From positions 29,475,402 through 29,539,401 of the forward strand of contig OX424567.1 in NCBI GenBank assembly GCA_949152475.1: DNA of 64,000 bases. Direction: 5' to 3'. The position numbers were made by a program, and so were the translations under genes. The stretch comes from Terebella lapidaria (Eukaryota > Annelida > Polychaeta > Terebellida > Terebellidae). The notes below the pieces were generated by a model. That model was not told the origin of the DNA, searched no databases, and worked only from the letters and a program-made list of their open reading frames with translations. The first letter of the stretch is position 1. The number at the start of each line of letters is the position of its first letter. This document shows, in pieces, positions 12,001-23,066 of this stretch.

Positions 12001-12141
12001 TAGCATTATGACGTGATGGGGCTACACGAGTAGTAACACCACGGTTATGGTGCGAAGATACAGGCAGATTTATAGGACATTTGGTAACACTCCTGTGATG
12101 GGGGTATACCTCTTTATCGTGGGGTCGCCGAACTTTACATT
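12001..12141 (+). repeat. LTR-like fragment, copy 1 of a direct repeat
   Basis: It starts TGTAGCATTATGACGTG (T at 12000) and ends CTTTACA, followed by TTGGTGTC. This TG...CA followed by TTGGTG layout resembles an LTR end next to a primer-binding site, like the intact gypsy at 18226. A diverged second copy lies at 12387-12513. Confidence 0.45.
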
Positions 12142-12386
12142 GGTGTCTTACCTTCCGAACCACTGTAGTTTGTCTCGGCGTCGGTCCTGGGTCGGCCCCC
12201 ACTGTTGACTCACATCACGTCAGAAACCCATCTGAGATCTCTTATGGGTTTCTGATCAAATGTAAATATCGGGGTCCTGCTCTCTGACCGCAGACAGATA
12301 TAGCACTTGTCTGGGGCACACATATGGGTGATGTGGCTTAAAAGTGGGATAGCTAACCTTGGGGACGAGGTCTCTCCGAAAGAGAG

Positions 12387-12513
12387 AGGCACTATAGCAT
12401 TACAACGTGGTGGGGCTACACGAGTAGTAACACCACAGTTATGGTGCACAGATGCAGACAGATTTATAAGACAGTAATTGGGTATACCTCTTTATCGCGG
12501 GGTCGCCAAACTT
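12387..12513 (+). repeat. LTR-like fragment, copy 2 of a direct repeat
   Basis: It shares GGGGCTACACGAGTAGTAAC, GGTATACCTCTTTATCG and GGGGTCGCC with 12001-12141, with numerous differences. Confidence 0.45.
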
Positions 12514-12559
12514 CACACTATGGAGTTGTTGCGAAACCTCATTTCAGAGATCTGATGGC

Positions 12560-12900
12560 AAGATGATTTGCATCACAGACCGGTATAGCTTCGACTTGCA
12601 CATAGCCTTGTGGGGCGTTTGCTCGGTAATGAAGGTGATTTTCGCCGTATCAACTTCCTCTAATCGCATATGCCAATACCCAAATGCCACATCCAGACCA
12701 CAAAAATGGTGTGGTCTGACCAGAATATCAAAGGTGTCCTGGATATAGCAGAAGGTGCAAGATTTTTTTCTGGTTCAGCTCATTGAACTTGTGTGATATT
12801 TTAGAGCAAAATGGTCATGAACCGTCCACCTTTTTCTTCACCATCAACACTGGATCAGCCCAAGGCTGTAACAGAATGGAAGATGTCAGCAGCCAATATT
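12560..12900 (-). pseudogene. Ty3/gypsy reverse transcriptase remnant, minus strand
   Basis: Read on the minus strand, the sequence gives PWADPVLMVKKK (about 12831-12870), then Y-x-QDTFDIL (about 12730) and FCGLDVAFGYWHMRLEE (about 12650-12710). These align in order with the RT fingers and palm of gypsy elements (compare PWASPVVMVKKK and FCALDLASGYWQVEM in the intact copy at 20693). The YxDD region is missing and frames are interrupted. Confidence 0.65.
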
Positions 12901-13099
12901 TTTTGCACCTCCTGATAGATGATCACATGGTGCCGGAACGGACAGCATGATAGGTCGATGTGACACTGGGCAGTCTCTACATCAGTACATGTCGCAAACA
13001 CAGCCGTGTTGGAAGTGAGAAGCTGCGGACAGCAGTTGTTGGGCCTTACTCAGCCGTATGGGACTCGATTTGAAACCAGTCTTTCCATGAAACAAACCT

Positions 13100-13420
13100 C
13101 CTACTTCAACATATACTTCCCATGATCAAAGCTACCATGTCCAACTCTTGTAGGTGCTGGTTGCGAAAGTGGCTGCTTTCGTGTAGAGGTCTTGTACGTA
13201 CAGCCGAATGCAGATTGGGTCGAGGGCAGCTGATAAGAGCTTGACATAAGTTCGCTGGATTGCCCCTATTGAACAAGTCAACCAACAAAAACTCCTGCGA
13301 CTCTGGATCAGTCCTGGGGAAAGCCTTAGTGGTAAGATCCCGGACGACCGGAGAGTACTCATTAGCCTTCTCGGTGTCAGTTCAATGATGGGGGCAGTCA
13401 TGCAGTTGAGCTCAAGATAA
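13100..13420 (-). pseudogene. possible gag remnant, minus strand
   Basis: The minus-strand reading shows a stretch with FLLVDLF.RGNP-like words. It lies 5' (on the minus strand) of the RT remnant at 12560-12900, where gag would be expected. Frames are mixed and the identification is by position and weak resemblance only. Confidence 0.3.
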
Positions 13421-14413
13421 TCACTCAGATCGATATTTTGCAGCCGTCGTATTTTTCACACAAGATTAACAGGTTGGTCGAGAAGAATCCTGTAGCTGAA
13501 CAGAATTTAGGTGTGAAGGTGATGGCTGCATGGTGCATGCTCTCCAACCAATTCACACCTGTGCAGGCTGTCTGTAGAGGTGATAATAGCCTGTGAGCGT
13601 GGTAAGGTATATGTATAGGATAATGCACAAGGGCGATGTGTATCCGAATCATGGCTGGCGGACCCTGAGGTGGCGCGGCTGACAGCTGAATATGTCATGA
13701 CAGAGTGTCCAGAAGTTACCAGGGGTCGTCACTTGTGCTGCAGTATCAGTCCGGCAACCACTCAAGCAGAGTGAGTGCCAGAGGAAGTCAAGACATCTGC
13801 AGCTGAGTCTGGCTGAATAGAAGCCATCTGGAACGAGCTGCTCCACATTGTGTGTGAAGCTGCTCATCTCCTGATCCAAGTCAGAAATGAACTTGAGACT
13901 TGAGGACAATTTCTAGGTTTATCAAATATCCACCAAGCACGCATACATGTTTACATGGTAGATACTAGTATCATCCAAGCGCAGTACTAGTATATGTGAA
14001 CACCCTGAGGACACTCCCAAGCTCTGACTGCAAGAGTATTGTCTATAGAAGTTTACTTCACAGCTCAGGTCAATCGTTACCTTGAGGCTCAAGGTCACCA
14101 AAAGATCGACAATTGCATGCTTTCTATGAGCTCGTGAGCACAACAAAGCTCTATTCACAAGAGACTTGACTGTAGATGTTAAAGACTAAAGTATATCACA
14201 TTTGATATAACGCTCTTTTCAATCGGAATAAATCAACTTTCAAAGGCGCATTACACTTTGACCCCAGTCTGAGTGAATGTACTTGGAGCAGCCACACTCA
14301 AAGCGCTCAATACAGCACCCATTTAAGCAACCGGTACCCATTTTAATATTGTGTGAAGATAGACATATCAATGGTAAACGCCTTGCCTAAGACTATTGAA
14401 AGAGCAGCAGTTC

Positions 14414-14486
14414 AGCTCGAGACTCGAACCCATGATCTTTAGATTACGAGTCTAAAGCCTTATCTACTGCACCACTCACTAATCTG
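14414..14486 (-). repeat. tRNA-derived SINE or tRNA pseudogene (Thr-like, CGT)
   Basis: The minus strand contains a Pol III B-box-like GGGTTCGAGTCT. Upstream is an anticodon-arm-like hairpin, CTTTAGA-CTCGTAA-TCTAAAG, whose loop reads CGT at the anticodon position. Upstream again is a degenerate A box (GTGGTGCAGTAGATAAGG). The acceptor and T stems do not pair well, so this is not an intact tRNA. Confidence 0.5.
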
Positions 14487-14809
14487 ACCTCACTCACTAG
14501 CCACTCACTATATGACAGTTGACATTTAGGTCAGGGCCACAAAATATCTGCTATTTACTTCCTATATGACGCTCGGAATACAAATTTGAACTATATGTAC
14601 AAGTTGTGTCTGTAGAAGATAGCTATTTATGTCTGAGACGCAACATCAATAGTCAGCACTCTGAATAACCTGGAGTCAAGTTCAAGGCCATTGAATTATC
14701 TGCCATTTACGACTTTCTATTTTCCCACAATACAAATCTAAGGTTCACACATAAAACTTGTCTCTCAAAACTGTTTTTCACTATTGTAGCTCACCTGAAG
14801 TCAAGGACA

Positions 14810-16261
14810 GTTTTGAGATTTTTATTTCAAAATATTGCTCTCACACACCTCTGTGATGTGTATAAGTTTCGTTGTCCCTGAATCGCCGATCTGTGTGTAG
14901 CGGCCATTTTCATGCTCCCAAATGGGACTTTCTCATGTTAGATTCTCCAATATAATAAGACACATTATGCATAATATCTCACTTAATATTGAGATTAGAG
15001 ACTATGAATCAATTGTTGACAAATAGGAAATGATATATGCTGATTATTGTCATGACCTTGAATTTGACCTTTGACCTCATTTTCAAGGTCAGAGCACAAA
15101 ATGGCTAATATCTCACTTATTATCGACTTTACTGCTTAGGAATTGAGTATAATATTGTAAATGATATAGTCCGTATATTCTGATGACCTTGAATTTGACC
15201 TTTGACCTCATTTTCAAGGTCAGTTACTTTATAGCTTAGGAATCAATTGTGGACATATAGGGAATGACATATGCCGAATATTCTGATGACCTTGAATTTG
15301 ACCTTTGACCTCATTTTCAAGGTCAAAGAACAAAACTGCTAATATATCGCTTATTATCAACTGTACAAATTGGGACTAAATTGTGGATGTATAGGAAATG
15401 ATGTATGACGAATATTTTGATGACCTTGCATTTGACCTCATTTTCAAGGTCAGTCACAAAACCGCTAATATCTCGCTTATTATTGACTTTATAGCTTAGG
15501 AATCAATTGAGGACATATAGGGAATGACATATGCCGAATAATCTGATCACCTTGAATTTGACCTTGCTCAAATCTTGCTCAGTATTGACTTCACAGCTTA
15601 GGAATAAATTGTGGACATATAGGAAATGATATGGTGCGAATATTGTAATGACCTTGTATTTGACCTCATTTTCAAGGTCAAAGAACAAAATGGCTTATAT
15701 CTCGCTTTTTATCGACTCTACACCTTGAGAATCAATTGTGGACAGATAGGAAATGATATATGCTGAATATTGTCAGGACCTCGAAGTTGACCTCATTATC
15801 AAGGTCAGAGCACAGAATGGCTAATATCTCGCTTATTATCAACTTTACTGATTAAGAATCAATTGTGGACATATCGCAAATGACATATGCTGAATATGGT
15901 CGTGATCTTATATTTGACCTCATTTTCAAGGTCTCACCGGACAAATTGACTAATATCTTGTTTATTAACAAATTTACAACTTAGGATTCTATTGTGGAGA
16001 TACAGTACAGGAAATGATATATGCCGAATATTCAGACGACCTTTAATTTGACTTCATTTTCAAGATCACAGGACAAAACGACTGATATCTCTCTTATTAC
16101 TGAATTTACACGTTAGTAATCAATTGTGAACGTATGGGAAATCATATATATGTATGCTGAATACTCTCGCGACTAAATTTTCTCGGGACCTTATTTTCAA
16201 GGCCACAGGACAAAATAGCTATTATATATTGTCCGGTAACCTATCTTAGACCTTGGGCTAA
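14810..16261 (-). repeat. hairpin-ended repeat with internal array (copy F1)
   Basis: About nine copies of a 105-145-bp unit each contain GACCTCATTTTCAAGGTCA and a TCAATTGTGGACATATAGG-like segment. The right end is GTCCGGTAACCTATCTTAGA followed by CCTTGGGCTAATTTTT. The left boundary is unclear. The whole is homologous, in reverse orientation, to 40515-41848. The end is shared with the repeats at 41849, 46377 and 56015, so this appears to be a transposon family with variable internal satellite. Confidence 0.7.
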
Positions 16262-16317
16262 TTTTTCAATATTGGCCCGCTGTACATTCTGGCAAATGTA
16301 TAGGAAAAATTCCTCTA

Positions 16318-16450
16318 ATAAATGGCTTCCCAAGTTTAGGGCTAGCCGTTATCATTATGGGAATTTTGATGGTGAATCGGCTTTTTAATTCGGCCGAATA
16401 TCGTTAAGGTTCCATTTATAAACTTGATATCAATTTTCATTGATAAATTG
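16318..16450 (+). repeat. interspersed repeat fragment
   Basis: AATAAATGGCTTCCCAAGTT and the following 120 bp recur with differences at 38221-38350. Function unknown. Confidence 0.55.
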
Positions 16451-16799
16451 AAACTAGACGCTTCCGGTCGCCTACGACCGCTTGGGTGTATCCCCTGTAG
16501 CCCTATCATCTCTGTCGCCCCAAATATATCACTGTCAAGTGTGAACAAGGGCCACTGGCCTCATAGGAAGAGCTTTGAAAATGTTTGCACAGAACTAGTT
16601 CAAAACCTATTCGTATCCTATTCGGTACATATATGTTGTGGCCATATTGTAACTGTAGCCCATGATATTGTACTGGCCAATCATTTGCTTATTGTTGATT
16701 TGGCCTAATATAAATTGATTGATACCATTATTAAGGTACTGATTCCATCTAGTCCCATCTTCCAAACTAGATGTTCTCCAGTGACTGACGACTGCTGGA

Positions 16800-16860
16800 G
16801 TGTATCTCCCGTAGCCCTATCACCCCCCCCCCCCAAAAAAAAAGTCACCCCCCCCAACTA
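16800..16860 (+). repeat. C-rich/A-rich low-complexity tract
   Basis: Two runs of C flank a run of nine A. This is simple low-complexity sequence. Confidence 0.8.
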
Positions 16861-17215
16861 TTAATAGATTCAACTAGCAAAAATCGATGTTAACTTATTT
16901 TCATATTATGACCATAACTACTACAAGCATCAAATTAATATTTACCAGAACCTTTATCTTGAACCTAATAGTCAATGTTTCATGTCCTAACTATTTTTTA
17001 TTGTGGTCAATAGGCCCTAGTAGACACAACTAGTAAAGTTAATGTTAACCTATTCGGTTACAGTCATGAAATATGTAGTGGACAGAACCTTTACCTTATT
17101 GTGCCCAATAATAAATGTTTTATGTCTTAATTAAATTTACTGTGGTCAATAATAGACCTAATTAGTATTTACCCATCGGTTTATTTTTGATCTCCATCAG
17201 TAGACATGTTATATG
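16860..17215 (+). repeat. minisatellite fragment related to 33105-33945
   Basis: Two to three diverged units carry TAACT..TAAA.TTAATGTTAAC.TATT and TTTACCTTATTG.GCCCAATAA. The same words form the array at 33105-33945. Confidence 0.6.
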
Positions 17216-17510
17216 TCTTGTAATTGTCTAAACAATTGTCAAAACAATGTCACAGCTCAGAATGCCACATCACGATTCCCATGCAACCAATAATAATGGT
17301 GTAGCAACAACAGGCCTATCTGATCATACGTGACATTCAACAGATGGCGGTCTTGAAGCATGCAGTAGGCCCCTACAGGAAAGATGTGCCGTCCATTATG
17401 ATGAGAACTGTCATTTTGTGACAAACGTGATGATGTGATTCAGATTGCTGCATTACGAACTCGACTGGCGAGTTTTGCTTTGATCATTTGTGTACGATTC
17501 CAATTACTAG
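17216..17510. other. no recognised feature upstream of the gypsy element
   Basis: This is AT-rich intergenic DNA. It ends in CTAG (17507-17510), the left target-site duplication of the gypsy element. Confidence 0.5.
17507..17510 (+). repeat. target-site duplication, left (CTAG)
   Basis: CTAG directly precedes TGTGGCG of the 5' LTR and is repeated directly after the 3' LTR at 31082-31085. A 4-bp duplication fits a Ty3-type integrase. Confidence 0.85.
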
Positions 17511-18226
17511 TGTGGCGATTTTGCCCTAAGCACGCGGCAGGTGATTGTAAACATAAAAGCCATTTATGTGGCCTTTTCGTACTTGGCCTTGTTTTGACAT
17601 GCTCCGTTCGAGCGTGCGTTGCCACGGCGACGTATTGTAATTTACGCTCCAGTAAACTATAACAATGGATCGATTAGACCTCGCGTGCGCCCTACAGCTT
17701 GTGGTGTATTATATATACACTGGAAGCGACTCGATCGAGGAGATTGTCCGAGAGAGAGTGAACAGGACGCACGCAAGGCTCGCCATGAGCTTTGCGTTCC
17801 CTGGTCAGGAGTAGTGGGCTCTTAGAGCCCTGGGGACGATTTCCATGGGGAGGCCCGGGCTGGGAGAGACAAGTTGCTGACTCGGGGGCGTACGCCCTGT
17901 GGATCGCCAGTTCTCTCCCTTCCCGGGACGTGTGACAGAGGCTCTGGCCAGCATGTCGGACTGTACGGGGTTCCTTCCCCGAGGCAGACCGCGGCTCGCC
18001 GTAGGGATGAACTAGTTTCTGAACGGTGTCCGTAGGCCTGGGAGTGTCGGGTGGGCTGTTACCTGGTTACCGTTAATGCTGAAGTAGTTACCGTGTCCGC
18101 CGTGACCTCCGGTGAGCGGCCCTGCCGCAAGGATCCGGAATAGCGGATGCGCGTCCGCAAGGACTCGGATGAGAGAGGACTATCCTCGAGGATCCCGAAG
18201 AGCGGACGGTAGTCAATAACTTTACA
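17511..18226 (+). repeat. 5' LTR of gypsy element (716 bp)
   Basis: It begins TGTGGCGATTTTGCCC and ends AATAACTTTACA. It is nearly identical to 30346-31081. The differences I see are three or four substitutions (for example TTCCTTCC against TTCCGTCC) and a 20-bp segment absent here but present in the 3' LTR after GCGGCTCGCC. A TATATATAC near 17710 is a plausible TATA box. Confidence 0.95.
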
Positions 18227-18227
18227 T

Positions 18228-18245
18228 TGGTGCCGTGACCAGGAT
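18228..18245 (+). other. primer-binding site
   Basis: TGGTGCCGTGACCAGGAT begins one base after the 5' LTR. It starts TGG, complementary to a tRNA CCA end. I cannot assign the primer tRNA with confidence. Confidence 0.7.
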
Positions 18246-18340
18246 CAGTCCGACAGTGTTCCATCGCAGCCTACCGTCACAGTGTTGTAGCCTCCTTCGT
18301 CCCTGGGGATCGCTCGCTCCTCACGGACAACTCAAACAAA

Positions 18341-20569
18341 ATGAGTGAGAAAGATAACGGGAGGGAGAAGGGAGGAAACGTTGCGGACCGGACCCGGTCC
18401 CGCGACGGCCGGGAGCCGCTCCAGGGTGGCTCCGGCGATGGTGCGGAGCGTGCGGAGCCCTCCGCAGACAGTAGCCAGTCTGCGGAGTCGACTCCGGCGT
18501 CCGCGGCTCCGTCTCCGGACGTGGAGCCGAGCCCTGCGGGGCTGCAACATGTGTTGCCATCGAGGCCTAGTCTTGATGTGTTAGGTGTGGTTGACGGAGC
18601 TGGCAACGGCTCTACACCGCGCCTGCCCTTGTCCGGACGACGTTCGTGGCAGGCGGCGCTCTTCCAGGGGACGTCTCCAGACGTCCGGAGATCCAGACAT
18701 TCGGAGATCCGGACATCCGGAGGTCCGGACATCCGGAATAGAGTGCCAACTGCTGCAATCAACTCCGGATCTGCGGACCAATTCCTCCGGTTACCTAACC
18801 CGGCTGGGTGGACCGCCTCGAGGGTCTCCGGCCCGGATACCGGACGGTCCGCACTGGGCGAGATGGACCAGCTCACCAACACACTGAGTGCGCTGGCTCC
18901 TCTAGGGCGCTACGGCCGCGCCCGGTCGCCCCAACAGGGACGATCAGATCGGCGGATCCGCTCACCCTCTCCGCAGCCACGGAGCCCTTCGGGGCCCATG
19001 TCAGAGAGGGAGCAGCGGCTGATAAACATGGCGCTTGACCAGTACAAGTGCAGTCAGCCAGTTCCAAGCGTGGATCCGACGATCCCTTACAGTCCGGGGA
19101 TGACTGGGCCTATGGCTCCTCCCCAAGTCCTGCCAAGTCCGCAGGCGCCAGTGGTCTCAGCAATGGGATCCGCGCCTGCTCCGCGGCTTGGAGGCACCAC
19201 GCTGGCTACCGCTCCGACCGTTCCTGCGGCTGGAGTTAACGCCGCGTGGTCAACTTACCCTGGTGCGCCAAGTGTGTCGGGCGGGCAGTGGCAACCGGCG
19301 GCTCCGGCCCCGAGCTATGCTAGCTTTGCCGCCCCATCTGGAGCCTACCCCGTAGGTTCGATGGGAGCCCCGCCCGCACCTAGCCAGGGTGGGCTACAAG
19401 CGGGAATGTACCCAGCGGCGAGCATGAGCTTTCCTGCTCCTATGTCCGCGGCGTCGATGTTTGCTCCGGCAGACTCCGTCGCAGGCGCGGGTAGCTCGCG
19501 GACCTTGCCGCTTTACACGGACGACCCCGGAGCCGGATCCGCACGTCGGGCGCGCAGCACGCGCGATAACGGGCCCGACCACTCTTCGTGGCGGAAAAGG
19601 TTCAACGGGGATAACGCCGACTTGGAGGACTACTTACTCCAAGTGTGGCGGACCGCCGTGTATGAAGGATGGACCCAGCAGGAGGCTGGGCATGTCCTCG
19701 CGGGGAGCTTGGAAGGGAAAGCTCTCGGCGTTATGCAGTGTCTGCCGGTGGGAACGGTAACTTTCGGCGAGGTTGCCCGTCAACTTCGTTTGCTGTTCAC
19801 GCCGACGACCAACAGGCGGCAGTTTGAACGGGAGTTCAAAGCACGGATCCGCCTACCGACTGAGTCCGCGACAGAGTATGCGTTTAACCTGCGCATACTC
19901 GGCCGGAGAGCTTTTCCGGACATGGACCCCAGACGGTTTGAAACGATGCTGATCGATCAGTTCATCGATGGCCAGCCTTACCACTTAGCATACGGGCTGG
20001 CCACCCATGAAAAGCGATCGATGGAGGAGGCAATAGACTCTGCACTTGCGCTCGAGGTAGCTGTCCGCCCTAGACAGTTGCCTCCGGCCCCAGCTCCGGC
20101 CTCGGCTGTTCCCGCACAGGCGGCGACCCCTCCTCCGGCCAAAGCATCGCAGGTAACCCCGTGGCAGGTCCGGGAACTCACCAGGGAACCTACCCCGCAG
20201 TGGGTTAGTGCGTCGGCACCCTTCACAGGGACGCCCGCACATGCGGCACCAGTCGCCGCGCCGTGCTCGTCCTCGGACGAGTGCGACATGGAGGAATACG
20301 ATTTCGGCGCCGCGCAGATGATTGCGCACTGCGTCGGGATCGAAGCTCCGGGACCCGCAGAGTGTTGCGCGTTCACCTCCGGACCAGCCCAGAACCGTCC
20401 CTGTTACTTCTGCGGAAAGCAGGGGCACTTTTGGCTGAAGTGTCCGGAGTTGTTGGAACGCCTGCGGTCGCGCGGATACCAGGGAGCCCTCCCTGGCCCG
20501 CAACGGAGGAATTCCTTCCGGTCTGGTCCTCCGGGACAGCAAGGTCGGAACCCGCGGCAGGGAAACTAG
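18341..20569 (+). CDS. gag: gypsy Gag (742 aa)
   Basis: This is the structural protein that would form retrotransposon particles. The first 200 residues are Ser/Pro/Arg-rich and partly encoded by short CCGGACATCCGGA-like minirepeats near 18670-18740. Residues 200-400 are Ala/Pro/Gly-rich. Residues of about 410-570 (WRKRFNGDNADLEDYLLQVW onward) resemble the helical Gag core of Ty3/gypsy. A single CCHC zinc knuckle, CYFCGKQGHFWLKC, sits at about 688-701, and a basic Gln/Arg/Gly tail follows. The first ATG after the primer-binding site is at 18341. It is open from start to stop, so Gag appears intact, though it is long for a gypsy Gag. Confidence 0.9.
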   Translation: MSEKDNGREKGGNVADRTRSRDGREPLQGGSGDGAERAEPSADSSQSAESTPASAAPSPDVEPSPAGLQHVLPSRPSLDVLGVVDGAGNGSTPRLPLSGRRSWQAALFQGTSPDVRRSRHSEIRTSGGPDIRNRVPTAAINSGSADQFLRLPNPAGWTASRVSGPDTGRSALGEMDQLTNTLSALAPLGRYGRARSPQQGRSDRRIRSPSPQPRSPSGPMSEREQRLINMALDQYKCSQPVPSVDPTIPYSPGMTGPMAPPQVLPSPQAPVVSAMGSAPAPRLGGTTLATAPTVPAAGVNAAWSTYPGAPSVSGGQWQPAAPAPSYASFAAPSGAYPVGSMGAPPAPSQGGLQAGMYPAASMSFPAPMSAASMFAPADSVAGAGSSRTLPLYTDDPGAGSARRARSTRDNGPDHSSWRKRFNGDNADLEDYLLQVWRTAVYEGWTQQEAGHVLAGSLEGKALGVMQCLPVGTVTFGEVARQLRLLFTPTTNRRQFEREFKARIRLPTESATEYAFNLRILGRRAFPDMDPRRFETMLIDQFIDGQPYHLAYGLATHEKRSMEEAIDSALALEVAVRPRQLPPAPAPASAVPAQAATPPPAKASQVTPWQVRELTREPTPQWVSASAPFTGTPAHAAPVAAPCSSSDECDMEEYDFGAAQMIAHCVGIEAPGPAECCAFTSGPAQNRPCYFCGKQGHFWLKCPELLERLRSRGYQGALPGPQRRNSFRSGPPGQQGRNPRQGN

Positions 20570-20718
20570 ATCCGGACGTGGTGGCGACCAACACTACGTC
20601 CGGGGATAGTTGTTCCGTGGCAAAAGATGCCGCCCCACCCGCTGATGAGCAGGACGAACCCCAAGTTGATATGACTTCTCCGGAAGTAGTCCTTGGGGAT
20701 CAGTCTAGCTCCTGGTGA
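20570..20718 (+). pseudogene. gag-pol junction, frame-displaced start of pol
   Basis: Between the gag stop (20567-20569) and the protease region the open frame is the one at -1 relative to gag. It is open from about 20263, so it overlaps gag by 300 nt, and it closes at 20718. The main pol frame beyond (from 20693) is back in the gag frame. This fits -1 frameshift expression of pol from gag followed by a one-base indel near 20693-20718, or a pol translated independently. The sequence alone cannot decide. Confidence 0.45.
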
Positions 20719-23066
20719 GGACTCCGTAGATGAGCCCAGCGCGTGCGAACGGTATCGCCCTACCTGCGCACTGGTGAGGGACCCCCGCTGGTACCTGCCC
20801 CTGTCCTTCGGACGGGAGCCGGTCCGGTTCCTCGTGGACTCTGGCTCGGAGGTGACCCTCGTTGCCGCAGGAACGTTTAAGAAGGAGCCCGCGCTCCGCA
20901 ACCTAGAGTTGCGGGATCCCGGACCTTACAAGCTCTACGGAGCGGGTAATGACCGCATCCGCATCCATGGCATCATCGATCTGCCTATTACCCTTGGGGA
21001 CAAGGTGTACCTAACAGAGGCAATCGTTGTGGATGTCGGAGCGGCCGGGATTATTGGGATGAATTTTCTCCGGACCCACCGGGTGACCGCCAATTTCAAT
21101 GCTGGCGAATTCCGGATGGGAGAGGACACACATTTCCTCTTCCGCACGGGTCCTGCGCATTCATTTCAATTGCGGGCGGCGCGCACTACGGTTGTGCCGC
21201 CGATGAGCGAGATGATCATTGAGGCGAGGCCGCGTCGTCCCCGCATGCCCCTCGATGGTCGTCCGTGCATAGTGCAACCGGTGAGCAGTTTCGCCAAGGG
21301 AACTGGACTCGTGTTGGGTGGGGCTCTGGTCAAGTCGGACGCCCGCTCGATGCCCATCCTTGTGGTGAATCCTACGGATGCTCCCGTTGTACTGCGGCGC
21401 GGCTGTGTGGCAGCTACTGCTACGCCCGCGTCGTCGAGTCGTGTCCTCCCCGACGATCCTGTCTGCCGCGCTGCGTGCGCGGGGGCGGTCGCCGGAGATG
21501 ACCTGTTCACCCTGCCGGACCATTTGGAATCTCGGGTTCCGAAGGACCGGTTGGATGAAGAGCAGCGCCAAGCGCTCCGCAAACTGCTGCGGCAGTATGC
21601 GGATGTGTTCATGGGTCCTGATGGTGCGGTTGGCAAGACTGACGTCGCCAAACACCGCATCGACCTCGTGGACGAGCGTCCTCTCAAGCAGCGTCTTCGT
21701 CGGGCAGCAATAGTGCATCAAGAGGTCATAGACCAGGAGGTGCAAAAGATGCTCGACTTGGACATCATCGAACCCAGCGACAGCCCTTGGGCCAGTCCTG
21801 TGGTTATGGTGAAGAAGAAGGACGGCTCGTGGAGGTTCTGCGTGGACTATCGGAAACTCAACGATGCCACGCGGAAGGACTCATATCCTCTCCCGCACAT
21901 TGAAGATACCTTCGACGCCCTGGCCGGGTCGCACTATTTCTGTGCTTTGGATCTGGCCTCCGGGTATTGGCAGGTGGAGATGGAGGAGAGGGATCGGGCG
22001 AAGACTGCCTTCGTTACCAAGAACGGGCTCTACCAATTCAAGGTAATGCCGTTCGGGCTCTGTAACGCACCAGCGACGTTCGAGCGCCTCATGGAGATGG
22101 TACTTAAAGGGTTCCTCTGGAAGCGATGTATGGTCTACATCGACGATGTCGTCGTGTATGGCCGGTCGTTCGAGGAAACCCTCATCAACCTCCAGATGGT
22201 GCTCCATCGCATCCGCGGAGCAGGGCTTAAATTGAAGCCAAGTAAGTGCGAACTATTCGCGCAGGAAATCCTGTACTTGGGCTTCATGGTAACGGGCACC
22301 GGAGTGAGACCAGACCCCGCAAAGGTGGCGGCCGTGCAGAAATGGCCTCCGCCCTGCAACGTGGCGGACGTGAGGTCCTTTTTGGGCTTCGCGAGCTACC
22401 ACCGCAGGTTTATTCGCGGCTTTGCGGAGATCGCGCGCCCCCTTACTAGCCTCACGGAAAAGGGCGCCGATTTTGTTTGGTCCGCCGAGCAGGCTGACGC
22501 CTTCTCGGGACTCCGGCAGGCCTTGGTAGCGGCCCCGGTGCTGCGGCACCCTCGTCCGGACTGCGAGTTCATCCTGGACACTGACGCGAGTAACTTCGCA
22601 CTCGGCGGTGTCCTCTCGCAGATCGTGGACGGGCGAGAGCGGGTAGTAGCTTATGCGAGTGTGGCCTTGAGCCGCTCTCAAATGAACTACTGTACCACTC
22701 ATCGCGAGTTGCTCGCGGTGGTTACGATGACCAAGCGTTTCCGGCACTATTTGTTGGGACGCCATTTCCGCTTGCGAACTGATCATAGTTCGCTGAGATG
22801 GCTCCTCAACTATAGTGAGGCCGATGGCTTGGTGGCGCGGTGGCTCGTCAAACTCCAAGAGTATGACATGCAGATAGAGCATCGCGCTGGTAAGTTGCAC
22901 GGCAACGCGGACGGCCTGTCCCGTTGTCATAAGTGCAAGAATCCGGGTTGTGCAGGAATGGCGCCATTCCAGCAAGCCGCGGATTCGTCCTCAGGCTCGG
23001 AATTGGACGTTCCGGGGAGACCGCAGGCCGCCGCCCCCTCTAACAACACGGCGGCCGGAGCGTCTA
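20693..23066 (+). CDS. pol: gypsy Pol N-terminal part: protease, reverse transcriptase, RNase H
   Basis: An aspartic protease motif VDSGSEVTLV lies at about residue 47-56. RT follows: EVQKMLDLDIIEPSDSPW, VDYRKLNDATRKDSYPLP, LDLASGYWQVEM, VMPFGLCNAPATFERLM, and the catalytic YIDDVVVYG at about 482. The RT-connection (YLGFMVTGTGVRPDPAKV) comes next. RNase H is seen as LDTDASNFALGGVL at about 628, followed by TTHRELLAVV and LRTDHSSLRWLL. These enzymes would copy element RNA into DNA. The frame runs straight into the foldback insertion at 23067, so the annotated end is the insertion point; the open frame itself continues inside the insert to 23287. Start codon uncertain. Confidence 0.92.
23064..23066 (+). 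repeat. 3-bp target-site duplication of foldback element (left, CTA)
   Basis: CTA here and CTA at 25919-25921 flank the insertion. Treating CTA as the duplication leaves the flanking pol reading frame continuous across the insertion point. A 2-bp TA duplication would not. Confidence 0.65.

Noticed and set aside
14414..14486. Functional tRNA-Thr(CGT) gene
   Set aside because: The anticodon arm and B box are good, but the acceptor and T stems do not pair, so it is treated as a SINE or pseudogene.
14810..16261. CRISPR-like array
   Set aside because: Units are long (105-145 bp) and diverged with no constant repeat/unique spacer layout, and the genome is eukaryotic.
18277..18882. 201-aa minus-strand open frame opposite gag
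   Set aside because: Antisense of a high-G+C coding region. The plus-strand gag has the zinc knuckle and the right position.
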